Positions 32,157 through 43,996 of a stretch of DNA of 64,000 nucleotides are shown here, piece by piece (the stretch's first letter is position 1; every line of letters begins with the position of its first letter). Under the pieces are notes generated by a model. The model made no database searches. It was not told where the DNA came from and saw only the letters and a program-made list of their open reading frames with translations. This DNA is from Astrothelium macrocarpum (Eukaryota; Ascomycota; Dothideomycetes; Trypetheliales; Trypetheliaceae). Location: the NCBI GenBank assembly GCA_021030915.1, contig JAGEMR010000045.1, positions 62,001-126,000 on the forward strand, in the 5' to 3' direction. The position numbers and the translations under genes are program-made.

Positions 32157-33696
32157 CAACTATTCCCCAATGTCTTTGCCCCCTTATCCTCCGCGAGGCG
32201 TAGGTACTGCGCTGCTTTGAACTGCATGAATGAGGCGTCTTTGGTCAGCCTTGCATTGCATTGATGCCCAACACGTGAGGCGTGCATCCACAAGCAGGGT
32301 TTGCATAGAAGTGGCAAAGGAAGAGGGGAAGGAACACGCATGTATCCTCTTTCGGACTGACAATGGCGTTGTTTTGGATACCAAGGTTGAGCTTGCTCTC
32401 ATGATGCCCGACAGGTGGGAACTACACGGGAGCCACCGAGATAGCGTCAACTGGCATCTCGAGATCTCGTGCTAGTAAAGATGATGATGCGATGCAGAAG
32501 ATTTTATCCAAGGCATGCCGGGAAAATGCATCAAGGAAATGGGAATGTAGTCACAAAAAGCATGGGATATCGGAAAAGTCGAAGAAAATAACATACCTTA
32601 TCTTTCTTACCGCCAAAACCCCCTACATAGCACCAAGCAACCTCGTTCATTGCGTCAGTGTCTCCCAAATTCGCCGCCGTTTCGTAATATCTCCTCGCAG
32701 CTGCTGGGTCCTTCGCAATGCCCCATCCATGCCGGAAGCAATTGGCGAGTTCAAAAATGGCCAGCACCAGCTCCCCTTTGGCCGCACCGCCTTTCTTCAT
32801 TCCGGCATTGAGGGCAAGCGACTCGACTTCAGCACTGTTCGAGGCAGCCAAAGACAGGTAGGTGATTGCACGCTCAGGAGCAGGATCGCATCCCCAGCCA
32901 TGTCTGCATTTCCTTCAAATCAGCCCATCCGGGAACAAAACACAAATCGACATCGATACAAAACTCACCTCAAAGCCAACCCATACAACACCTGACTCAA
33001 CGCATTATTCGCCCCCTCGGGATCCGCCAGCACCCCAAACAACCTCGTCGACCGCTCCAGCTCCCCCCGCTCATGCAGCTCAATCGCCCGCTGAATATTC
33101 ACATCCCCCGCCTCATCCCCGACACTCGCACTCCTACTCCTCCTCCTGCCGCCTCGCGCCTCCCCAGCACTCCTCGCATCGCGCTCCAGCCCGTTGCTCC
33201 GCGCCAGCACCGTCGCCTGCGCCTCCCACGCCGCCTGCGCCTCGTCGCGGTCCGCGGCGCTCGTCACATCCGGGAGGTCGGCGGGCAGCGCGGCGATGCT
33301 ACTGCTGGTGGCGCTGTTGGTCGTGGCGGAGGAATGCGAGCGGCCGCGCGCGTGCAGGTGCAGGCGGTCGGAGAGCGTGCGGTGGTGCGCTTTGGTGGTC
33401 GGCGGCTCGAAGTTCGGGTCGCGCGGGGGTAGGTCGTTGGGCTGGATGTCGGCGCGGATGGTGGTGGTGGGGTGGGAGGGCTTGTGGAGGCGGGAGGAGA
33501 GCTTGGAGGAGGAGGAGGGTTTGGAGCGTTGCGTGGGCTCGAGGTCGCCGGGGAAGGTTGGGGGCTCGATGGTTTCTTGGAGATCGGTGGTGGTGCGGAG
33601 GAAGGTGAATTGGGGGATGTCTGGTTGTGAGGGAGTTTCGGAGGACGGGTCGTTGGAGATTTTGTCTTTTTTCTTTAGGAGGTCTTTGAGAGGCAT
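32157..33696 (-). CDS. Sel1-repeat protein, Nif1/Dsf2-like; 3' end unresolved
   Basis: Minus-strand exons are 33696-32969, 32903-32597 and 32221-32157. A final exon is missing from the model because the codon for Trp at the end is split (GNSW, donor GTACGT) and I could not place the acceptor. The start MPLKDLLKKKDKI and the segment FTFLRTTTDLQETIEPPTFPGD (about residues 31-52) are typical of fungal proteins annotated as cell-cycle inhibitor Nif1-like. A long Ser/Pro/Arg-rich region follows. Sel1 repeats then start at about residue 200 (NIQRAIELHERGELERSTRLFG, ELANCFRHGWGIAKDPAAARRYY, FKAAQYLRLAEDKGAKTLGNSW). In fission yeast Nif1 restrains the Nim1 kinase and so delays mitotic entry. Whether this protein does the same is inference. 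Exon 1 has the C-rich then G-rich sense-strand skew. Confidence 0.78.
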
Positions 33697-34445
33697 CGTG
33701 GTCTTTTTGTAGCGGAGAGGTGGTGATGGTAGATTGTACTATGTTGAGCACACTTGGCACGTTCTGGAAAAGAGATGATAGACAAAAAGAGTCCCAAGTC
33801 AGATCAATGGATACATCGAATCGCTATATATTTTCTCGGAGAAATGAGAAAGGGCGATGCTGGACGCATTGGGGCGCAGCTGCTCGTCTGATGCTCCGTA
33901 CTTTATTTTAACCTGCGAGTGGAAGAAAATGGTGTGGATCCCTAGCCACCTCAGCTCAGCCTCCTGCAATGTTACCATAATCAATCACCCGTACATCGAT
34001 CATTCGCACCTTTGCTCACTCAACTTTACGTTACCAATCGCATCCAGGGGAGTCACTTCTGGCGCATTTGGGAGTTATGCAAGAGTTTTGCGACACCCTT
34101 GTTAATCAGTGACTGACGAGGGCACAGAAAGCCTTTTGAGTACATCTTTTTGATTCACGAGCTACATTTGGCTAGGTTTCTAAAATAACAGCAAGTAATA
34201 TGTAGGCCCCTGGGTATCTCTGAGAGCAGTCCTCACGGCACCACATCCGACGCCGTAGCTGATGCTCAAGACTCTGTAAGATATCATAGAAAGACTGCAA
34301 ATCATCCAGTCTGCATTATCCCCAACTACCTCTAGGGAAACCCGGCACTTGCCAGAGTGCGTCCTCCAATCGGAGAAAAGTCACTGAGAGGCCATTTCGA
34401 AATCCACCGTCGTAGGACGAGAACAAAGCTTACAATATTCGCTAG
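33697..34445. other. Spacer between two minus-strand genes
   Basis: 750 bases holding the promoter of the Nif1-like gene (next to 33697) and the 3' flank of the CCCH gene. No gene is supported. Confidence 0.5.
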
Positions 34446-36060
34446 TTAGAAGCGGACAAAGTCTTGTTGCTGGGATAGTTCGTGATCGTTGTTACCCTCG
34501 ACTCCTGGCGTCAAGACGTCTTCTTCAAGATCGTCAGAATCGACGTCGTCGCTATTAATCTCATCATATTCTTCATCGCTGGAGAAATCGGGCAGAGCAA
34601 TGAGCTCTTCATTTGTTGCTGGCGCGGCAGCTGCAGTCTTCCTCAGCTGACCCGCTCTATCGACATGAGGCAAAGGGCACTGCGGCTTCCGGCAGATGCC
34701 TTTATTAGCATAATCTGGGCATTCATGGACATGGCGTTCAGAGCAAGAAGAGCCAGCTTCGCAGTACCCCAAGGTAGCGAAGGCACGGCACACTGGAGCG
34801 CCTGGATTGACGCGAACATGCGCATAGCGGCAATCATCGTTTGTGCATTTGCCACGAAGAAAATGGACACAAGCGGGCACACGATTGGGGGAAGGGTCAT
34901 GGGATAAATCGCAAGCATCTCCTGCTTGACAGGTACCTGTTTGAAGAAAATCCTTGCAGATGGCGACCTTGTGGGCATCGTGCGTATACAGACATTTGGG
35001 GCCGTGCGGGCAGTAACCTAGCAAATCAGTGTTAGCTAAATCCATGTTGGCCACAAGACCGGTCCTTTCGTCACTCCAGTCCTGGCCCGCGCACTGGAAG
35101 GATAGAGATACCAGTCACTGTGAACCTCGGACAGAGGTCAGCCTTTTTCTTGACTACTTTTTCCCTGGTTCATTTTAGCTTAACAAGTGCGCGGGCATGC
35201 TTGCCTGAGGGAAAGGTCATACTGCTTCTTCTTGACAAGACCAGAACGATAGAGGTTGCCGTTTTTGCTGCGTAGGAACAGGACGCCGCCAATAGTTGTT
35301 CGTTTCGGTGTTGACCTTGCAGTCTTTGGATTTCCTAAGCCGCTCTCAGCACAGGTGATGCAAGTCGGTGCATTCGCCATTGTAAGTTTTCCTCACCATC
35401 CATACGCGTCAGTTTACTGCCGCCATCCAAAACACGGAAGCGAATATTATCTACATCAACTTCGAAGTGAACGCCGGCTTGATCGGCTGGGGATTTTTTT
35501 GTAGCACTATTTTCATGTTCTGCGGAAACCGGGAATTGGTTTGCAGCAAAGTGCTTGGCAACCTTGTCTTTTTGAAGTGCATTCCGCTCAATTTGCTTCT
35601 TCTGTGTAGACTCTTGTATTGCTTGAATGCGCTCTTGATTCTTCTGATCGAAAACTGCCGTATTAATTAGTTGATTATGGCGATCGTGTCTCTTGACCCA
35701 TCCAGGGGAGTCGGCGCCTTTCGGAACAGTATCAGAATGTGCGTGAGCTGTTCCAATAGCTGGAGAGACCTGAGAAGATCCGGAGCTATTGATAATTAAA
35801 GTGCGGTTCCTATGTGACGGTTGATGGCGGCGTCCTCGTCCACGCGGGACACCATATGGTGTACCGCGTTGAGGAACCCAGTAGTGGTCACCCCCACGAA
35901 TATTGAACTGGCTAAAGTAATATGGGTTCTCGGATTCCTGTTTACGCATTTTTATTTGTCCTGCTCAACGTCAGACGATGCGGAGACGATGTGAAGATTG
36001 CGATCAATACTAACCTGTGAGCGCGGCAATCTTCGCCCGCAGCTCCTCATCCTCGGTCAT
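34446..36060 (-). CDS. CCCH zinc-finger protein, ZC3H3/Red5-like
   Basis: Five minus-strand exons, 36060-36015, 35960-35397, 35334-35223, 35164-35112 and 35017-34446, give 448 residues. The first exon codes for MTEDEELRAKIAALTG, an N-terminal helix. The 53-base fourth exon supplies the first half of finger 1 (LCPRFTVTG), so a model without it would lose that finger. Five consecutive CCCH fingers follow (about residues 255-375). Their spacings are 8-5-3, 8-5-3, 7-4-3, 8-5-3 and 8-4-3. The C-terminus is acidic. Human ZC3H3 and fission yeast Red5 share the five-finger array and act in nuclear RNA decay with MTR4/Mtl1 and the poly(A)-binding protein (family knowledge). That role is inferred here. 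The block GGVLFLRSKNGNLYRSG before the fingers is also typical. Confidence 0.88.
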
Positions 36061-36748
36061 GTTGACGAAATTTGTATGATTTGTTATAGGTTTTATGATC
36101 GCTAGCTGCCTACGTGCTGATCAGATCTCTAGGTAGGTAGCGATTGCAAAGATTGAGAACAAAGGACTGAGGGAGGCACGGAGGGCGAAGTGCTCGGCGC
36201 AGCGGGAGCATGGGCGGCTGTCGCGCCAGAGTCACATGTCACATCACGTGGCGATTCGATCAGCTGCGCCTACAAGTCTTGCTTCACCTCAATTCACATC
36301 TCTTACGTCAATCATATGCCATGCGCTCCCTCGATTCAGCGCCATTCGAGAAGGATCCAAAATTTCCCTCTTGATAAAAGACTTTATATTAGAAGTCCAC
36401 TCCGGCGAAGCGTTTATGGACCAAAAAGGAGGTCGAGGTAACTCATCACTTCAAAAGCGATATTTTCAGTTGCACCTACCAGTGACACTTTTCCGTGGGT
36501 CTTTGGGTTTTCGTCAACTTGGTTCAAATTGACCCGTTGTATCAACGGACTTGACGATGATCTCTGCCAAAAGTTTAGCGGAAAACAAAAGCAATCCGTT
36601 GCATTCGCCATTTACCACCACCTTAATCATCAAGCTCCACAGCAATGGGATCTTGGTTCTGGATGAAACATTGGATTAAACTTCTTGGAACGGATGACTT
36701 AAATCGAGTCTCTGGCTATTTGCTATCCACACCCCTCCAGAGCCTTGA
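36061..36748. promoter_or_regulatory. Upstream region of the CCCH gene, with a CACGTG site
   Basis: The region lies between the CCCH gene start (minus strand) and the GH30 stop. It contains a perfect CACGTG E-box at 36245-36250, about 185 bases upstream of the CCCH start codon, in a local cluster of CACATG/CACGTG-like words (about 36231-36251). A bHLH protein could bind there. Functional use is unproven. No gene is seen in the remainder. Confidence 0.35.
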
Positions 36749-38311
36749 TCAGACCCCAAATTGCATGCTCCAAAGAGACTGAGAAGGCAACTCAAAGTCA
36801 ACTACACCTCCCTTCATTTCGGGCAAGGGATAGACCGTCGTCCAATCATCCATTGGCGTAGTCTTGACCGCTTTCTCCAGCACTGAATGGTTTCCCGGAC
36901 TTTGCAAAGTCACATTATATGGGTTCGTCTGATTATTTATGAACAAAATATTCCAAGAACTTTTGTTTTCTGATTCTGTTGCAAACGCATTAACACCATC
37001 TGGAAGCTGTCCTTGCGGGATATCGTATCGAACGGAGCCTGGACGATGGAAGTAGCTGAAATGCTTGAGCATGAAAGCTCGTTTGGTCAGATATAGATTA
37101 TAATCGTGCGTCTGGTTGTAATTTGGATCGATATAAATCAGTCCTGAATTATACCCAGATGTCTCATTTATCGCAGAGGCACATGATGCTTCAACCGTTG
37201 GGGAGCAGGGTAGATCAGCCACAGCAGTCCACCAATCGAAGGATTGTGCTTGCACAATAGTCAGAAATTGCCAAACATATCGGGCTACAATAAGCGCATT
37301 CGTCATAGTGGGATCGTATTGCGCCCCGAACACATTGGAACCGGTACCAGCATTGGTCGAGCAGCATGTTTCTGTGAATTTCACTGGTGGTGGCTTATTG
37401 TTTGTGAGACTGTTCACAAGGTCGAAATAATCCGCCAACGATTGATCATCCGGATAGTCGTAATTGTGGACAGCAATGTTTGACAGATGGGGAGCCGACG
37501 AGGGTAACCAAATGGGGTATTCTGGAAAAGCTTGCGTGGTTATCTGGCTAGTTTCATCCCCGATGATGCCAACCCTACTCGTGGCCGAGTTGTTGGACAG
37601 TGCAGATCGAATTGTCGAAAATGCTTGAGCACGAAGGTCCGGAGCAACTGCCATTCCCTCTTGTCCGCAGTCGGCACGATTATTATCAGGCTCGTTCATT
37701 GGCGATATGTAGGTGACATTGATTTCATGGTTCGTCCAGTACGACAGCACAGTCTGAATATACTCTGCGAAACTTGGTGTCTTGGCGGCAGTCAAGTTCC
37801 ACCCGCATGCTGCACCGTTGTCGGCAATATGAGAAGGTGCTGCATTGATGAAGAAGGTAATAAATGGAACACCGTACGCTTGAGCCTTTTGGAGAAAAGT
37901 CACTCCGGCATGGTCTCTGGACCAGTCATAGGTTCCATTCCTGAGCAGGAAAGATTCGACTCTGGAACCAATAGTAGTAACTTGCTCTGTATCATTTCCA
38001 CCGTCGCCTCCCATGTTGTACCGACATGACGATAGATGAAGCCCATCTTCTGAGAAAAGAAAATTACCCAAATTCTGCTGAACATCTTCAGGAAAATGAA
38101 TCAGATCATTTGGCCACCATGCTCCTGAGGCTCCGAAAGAAGTTATCGTCTGTTTGGGAGAGCTATCAACAGTTACTGGGAAATGTCAGGAAAGTACACC
38201 GATGGGTATTTAAATTCATTTTCACTTTCACCACGAACCAGGTCTGGACTGTTTACTGGCACCAACGGGAATAACAGCTATAAGGAGTAGTTGGACCAGC
38301 GAATTAATCAT
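36749..38311 (-). CDS. Secreted GH30 glycoside hydrolase, endo-beta-1,6-galactanase-like
   Basis: Two minus-strand exons (38311-38257 and 38175-36749) give 493 residues. The short first exon supplies a signal peptide (MINSLVQLLLIAVIPVGA). Splicing continues into ITVDSSPKQTITSFGASGAWWPNDL, the conserved start of the catalytic domain. The predicted acid/base is Glu in SPMNEPDN (near residue 180) and the nucleophile Glu in VKFTETCC (near 287), both in the expected GH30 context. Several NxT/S sites are present. Length fits fungal GH30 enzymes of the endo-beta-1,6-galactanase type. These cut side chains of arabinogalactan proteins in plant walls and release oligosaccharides. Other GH30 specificities (beta-1,6-glucanase, xylanase) cannot be excluded. 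No neighbouring carbohydrate-active gene is present. Confidence 0.92.
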
Positions 38312-39942
38312 CTTTGAAAATAGCAAAAATAGGTAAGTAATCCAAGAAACCGTCACGCATCACCACACCATTGCTGTACCTGCATGCGCTGCTATTAAAT
38401 ACGAATGAGATGTGCGGAGCAACCAGGAGGTGCTTTTCGTTGCCGATAACACCTTCCTAAATGAGGGTACCGGTCTATAAGCTAATCCGGCTTTACCTTC
38501 GAGCCTAATCGTAATAAACATTTATGCTTCGGTATGAGAACATGCTCTTCACCTTCGACACCTGTACTTCAAGACTTGCTGTATGGATAATGATAAGTAA
38601 GAGAAAGTACGCGTAAGGATATGGACTAAAACCACGATAGTGCTCATCAGCATGGAGCCGAAGGACTTGAAAACTCATCATCATAGGTTTCCAAATCATT
38701 CGAATTATTTCCTCGCATGATTTCAGATAACGAACGGATCGATCTTCGCGCAAACGCTGGAGACAGGCACCAAATTGGCCATGCGGAAGACCTAAGGACA
38801 CTACCAAACGCAAAGGTTATGTGGCAGCAGTGTATCAAGGCGCATAACCAAAGGCGCTATGTTCTAAGGAAATTAGGAGTCGGTGAGATGAACAAATGCG
38901 TTAGCAGCTTAGGCCTGATCCTATCTGATAGGCATCACAAGTTGTACACGATTTGCGGACATCCACACATCCACCAAAGCCCCATTCTCATGACACCCAG
39001 AAATACCAAATTTCAACAACAGTGGTTCTCGCATCTTACCTAGTGACTTCAACGTGAAGGACCGGAGATCCCGCACACAGCAGAACGTCGTATAGATTCT
39101 TGGCACAGGAGCATTTTTGACGATATGGAAGCCATAAAGCATTCCAATAATTAGAAACGAGCGTATCTATAGCCAAGAGTACTACAACCATTCCCTATAC
39201 CACGATCCCGTTATTACGTGGTACTGTCATTTTTCCTTCAAGAATGATACCTTTGCTACAGGGACTGGCCCAAGATATCCAACTTTCGTTACGGAATTAA
39301 ATCGATATATCAGGCTCTCATTGTATTCATTCTAGCAAGGCTCACATTTCTATCGGCTATTACTACTAAATGGTTTGAATATCGTGTTCCGAGCGCCAGT
39401 GCGAGACAGAGAGCCCAGGGCAATTCTTCGAAGCGGACGAATCTCCACAGCCCTGACCAAATCGGCTTAGTCAACATGAGTTCGCGTATTACCCACAACT
39501 TTCCAAGTCATGATACCGGATATGTCGAGATTTTCCGTCTATCTCCAGTACAACCCTGACAGTCGCCATAAGAAATTCGATGATCCCTGGTGAAGACGCA
39601 TAAAGAGTCGACCCATCAATAGTGGTGTACCGACTCCGTGTTTGGAAATCTCATCGTCAGTGCCATCAGAGAATGCCTTGCGCTCATGCAGAGAAACCGT
39701 GTGCTACATAAGATTCTTCCAAAACTAGACGAAAGCACATAGGACGTAAAGAGAAGGGGAACATATCGAGCTGAGCACTATCGTCTCTCCCGTTCCTCAA
39801 TTGCTCTGGTAAAGACAAGCCGCCAAACAGGTAAAGAGCACTGACCATATCAGTCTAACAAGTCGAGGGCTCTATTCCTACAACACTAGTTGTCCATGCT
39901 CTAGCCGGAATGAGTCTTTGATCTTTGGGTCCGGGGTTCCAG
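38312..39942. other. Intergenic region, no supported gene
   Basis: 1.6 kb between two minus-strand genes, with the GH30 promoter near 38312-38700. Open frames are short and featureless. Confidence 0.5.
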
Positions 39943-42900
39943 CTATTGTGCCTCTGGACTCAACCCTAGCTTACCGACAATTAGCCAGAAATCACTGAGG
40001 CATTCTTCAAGCTTTTGTGAGCCGTGGATTGACTCAATCTTCTGCGCCCAGCTCAGGAAGAATAAACTCAGCTCCATCCTTTTTTGAATAAGAACAGTAT
40101 CGTAATCACTAGATTCTTGCTCAAGCTCAGGATAGCAAAGAAAGTTAAGTCCCGGGGGAAGTCTGCGTATATTCGACGGCCGAAATCTACGCATATCAAA
40201 TTGTAGACACCTGATCAGCTCTTCAACGTTGCTAACGGCAGTCTCAATGAGAATAACCCAAAGATCCACCATAATTCTAGTACCTTCCCCTTCCGTTGGA
40301 CGATCATTGGTTCTGAACATATAGATAGTAAGTAGCATCCGGAGAGGATTGTTCTCAAAGAGTTCAAAGCCCGTGAGACTGTGATTCTGTTTTACTACGG
40401 TGCCAACGATTACTTTGATGAGCTCGCATCTGGCATAAGCATCCTTGAATTGGAAATAACGGCAGAGATACCATAAGGATATAAAATATGCGCCTGTCCT
40501 TGCATTTTTACGCTCTCTAGCAGCGCTGATCAAGTGCCGGGCGCTCATGACATCGAATTGATTGAGCAGTGTCTTACTACATAGCACACTCAAACAATTG
40601 GGGAAACCAGGACTTATTGACCTTTCGGTGTCGGCTCCAGAAGCAAGCAAGATGTTGACCATTTCCAAGGATTCTTTGCTCCCATTTCCACGACAAGCTG
40701 AGTTCAATGCTATGAAGTCCATTTCGCTAGTGCGAAAGGATTCTTCCACAGAAGCCCTGTGTTCCAGTAAAGCGTTGGCACAGGAGACCCGACGGTCTAA
40801 AGCGGCCGCTATCAATGGCGGAACTGAATGTCTACCAGACCTGTGATCCGCAGTGAGGCGAGCACCATGGGAAATGAGGGCTCTGGCAACCTCATCATCG
40901 CATGCTATTCCCAAAGGTGTAATATCCCCAGGGTATCCATCAAGGGCCGACGACTGATTGATTTCCGCACCATAAGTGATGAGTAGATTCACAAGCTTGA
41001 CAGAACCCTGTCGCGCAGCTAGATGTAACGGCGAGCTTGTAGCGTTTTCTTCATCATCAGCGTAAGATTTCTTCCATTTCCCTCTCCAGCCTTCCCGAAC
41101 ATCAGCTCCGTTCTCAAGGCATAGAATGGCCATCCCAAGATTAGTCTTGTTGATCGCAGCCCCAAGTGGAGTGTAGCCATTATGTCCAGCACCGTTAATG
41201 TCGGCTCCACTGTCGATGAGCATACCGGCCTCGGAGAATTTGCCCCTCTCCACTGCTTGACAAAGCAGAGCACTTTTCATTTTCGAGCTTGACGATCGAA
41301 TACCAAGATTCCGTATGAAAGTAGGACGTATCTTCGAGACGAGCGGCACAGATGCTTGTGTATGGGCTCCGGAAAAAGGTAGCAAGAAATCACCGTTATG
41401 CTCGTTCTTGCGCAGTGAATCTTGATATTTGGATGAAGCTGTCTTCCCAGCGCCAGGTTCCAGCAATGTTCGAAATCTGTCCGGATTAAGCTCATCTTGG
41501 CTTTCCTTTTCTTGACCCGGATTGGGGTCGGGCTGGTCGGGCAATAGGGCTATGATTGGTACAGTAACTCTTGGCAGCTCATCTTGAGGCTCTTGGGTTT
41601 TTCCTTCACGATCCGCATTTCTATGTGTTGGCTGTTCTTTCGTTTGTCCCAATGGTGCAATGACGCTTGATTTAGTACTTTGCTGTGACTGGGAGTTTGC
41701 TGTCAATTGTCGCGTGACGGGCTTACCGGTCTTTTGGTTCAAGCACTCGGCATTTGTGGATCCGCTGTTCGTCGGGGGCCCAAAAAGCACATCTTCTTGC
41801 AATTTCTGCTCACTATGGCCATGAGATATGTTCTCTGGGCTCGGTGAACGTGACGGAGTCTCGGCACGTATTGTGCTCCAAGTCGCTGAAGGCTCACTCA
41901 AGAAGCTATAGTACTTCGACCCTTCTGGTCCGTCTGGTGTCGGACTACTAGAAAATGTCAGTATGAAATCGTTATACCATACATCTTGGAAGGCTCAGTA
42001 AACCTTGAAAACCCATCAAGGCTTCCTTTCTCACTGGTCTCATCACCTATGGCACTGATCCACTGATGCTTCAGACATTGATGCGCACTAAACCTGTCCG
42101 ATGGTGCAGGAGCCATTGCTGTGGAAATGAAGCTGATCGCTACCTCGGCTGCTTCCACCTCTGCAAAACGGTAGGAAGGGAACTCAATCTTGCCAACGTA
42201 GTAGTCCTCAAGCTCACGGAGACCATTCGAAAATACAAACTGATTGGATAAAAGATGAAACGCCGTCTCACCCAGGCACCAGATATCTGCAGCGAAATGG
42301 TACGATTGTACCATAGCTCTGTCATGTATTAACTCAGGAGCTAAAAAGCCCCAGGTTCCGAAGATGGTTGTACCGGTGGCTTCCTCGATTCGTTTAGTCA
42401 AGCCAAAGTCACATATTTTGACCCACCAATCGTCGACTGGAGGACGTGATTTGATTAAGACATTCTATTGACATTCCTAGGGTTAGCCAGTCGAGAGATG
42501 GTTTAGTATCCACGTAATAGTCTTCTACCTGAGGTTTCAAGTCACGGTGAGCGAAGCCTTCTCCGTGCATGAAGGCTAAACCCTGAGCTATTTGCGCAAC
42601 TATTTCCCGCACCTTCGCTTGGGACAGCTTGCCGTACTCGTCCAGATAATTTTGAAGATTTCCGAAAGAGCAGTATTCCATGGAGATGTAGAGTGACTCG
42701 ATAGTCTCGAACCAGCCGAAGGAGCGAACGAAACATCGCGCATACTGGATACCATTGTTAGCAGTGAAAACGAATTCATCGTTACTAAACATAAAATACC
42801 CTTGGCTGTGAGAATTTTGCGAACGCAGTGAGTTCATTTTTGTAAAAATCTAGAGGTCTTTTAGCTCGCCGGGATATCTGCTTGACAGCTCTGCATTGCC

Positions 42901-43414
42901 TTTGACTTGGTTGACTAGAGTCTGTGATCTTCTCAAGTAAAAAGACCGTGCCGGAGCTCCCACTGCCAAGTTTCTCTTTGATATCCCATCGCTCCTCGCG
43001 AGGCGTCACCCTGCGACCGGGCCGGTCATAGTAAGAATGGACAATAGAATTCGCGTCAACTCTCGTCTCTAATATTGAATCTCTGACGAGTTCTGGCAAT
43101 CTCACCCAAGCTTCATCCGAGATTCTCGCCATAAAGCGGATACAATTATGTCGCAAAGGCAAGGAAAAGAACTAACTGAGCGTGTTGGGCCAAATTTTCG
43201 AAAGGACTATGACACTCGAATGTTTAAACACAGCCTGGTTACCTTGAACCTGCTTAGTTTCATTGATAAGACTAGAATCAAGTAAAGCAATTTTGCGATA
43301 ACCGGAACGGTTCGAAGGTAAGGAGATGCTGGTGCCTTGATTTATGTAGGTGAACTGAGCAAGGCTGAAGCGACTTCTGTTTCCAAGCCACGCAGCCTTC
43401 GCCCGAGCGACCAT
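39943..43414 (-). CDS. Protein kinase fused to ankyrin repeats
   Basis: Proposed minus-strand exons are 43414-42800 (with a possible 42-base intron, see below), 42744-42529, 42464-41983 and 41947-39943, about 1,090 residues. The kinase domain has all main landmarks: a Gly loop GSGSSGTV, Lys in CRAVKQI, HRDLKPQ split by an intron just before NVLIKS, CDFGLTK, and LAPEL. It ends near HQWIS. A Ser/Thr/Pro-rich linker follows. Then come at least five ankyrin repeats, with ADINGAGHNGYTPLGAAI and SSPLHLAARQGSVKLVNLLITYGAEIN the clearest. A helical C-terminus of about 280 residues shows no known domain. The N-terminal 110 residues are of unknown type. In this frame a TAG lies at 43172-43174. An intron from a GTCATA donor to the TTAG acceptor that includes this TAG would keep frame. 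The linker intron at 41982-41948 is only about 35 bases. Substrate and partners are unknown. Confidence 0.8.
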
Positions 43415-43996
43415 TTGGGAATCATTTGATTTGAGGGTTCGTCACTGTGGAAAGCTACCGGGTATGGTGCCAATATTGAGATTGAGTAAGCCTTGTGGAC
43501 CAGATAGAATACTTATGAGTCACGTTGATTTGAGGATAGGGAGAGTGATATCACGCTTTGAATTCTCTGTACGTCATCCAGCCCGCTCCAACTTTATCAT
43601 GACCGGTTGAAAGTGTTAAGCAACGCATAACTGGGCTCAAATAGGTACCCGTTTCCCAGCATCTAGCCTTTTAATAGGGGCACAACATGAAACTTTGTGC
43701 TCTTTGATAGACAGAAAGTTTACCCTCATCAATGAGTTTGATACGTGAAATGAAATTTACAAACTTTTACAAGTGTTTTACTCTCTCATGAATGATCCAC
43801 TTTGGTGGGCAGTACACATTCTTTTTATAATCTACAAGTCGCATGCACGCCGCGTCTGCGAATTCGCGATAAATCTCGCTGATTCACATTAGACCTAATC
43901 AACAATCCGTACTCTTACAAATGGACGAAAACGAAACGCCGGTCGCAAATGCTATGCAGTCGTCGCTAAAGACACGCAGTACAAACAGTAGAACTT
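43415..43996. other. Spacer between kinase-ankyrin gene and ptc7-like gene
   Basis: 580 bases holding the promoter of the kinase-ankyrin gene and the 3' flank of the phosphatase gene. No gene is supported. Confidence 0.5.
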
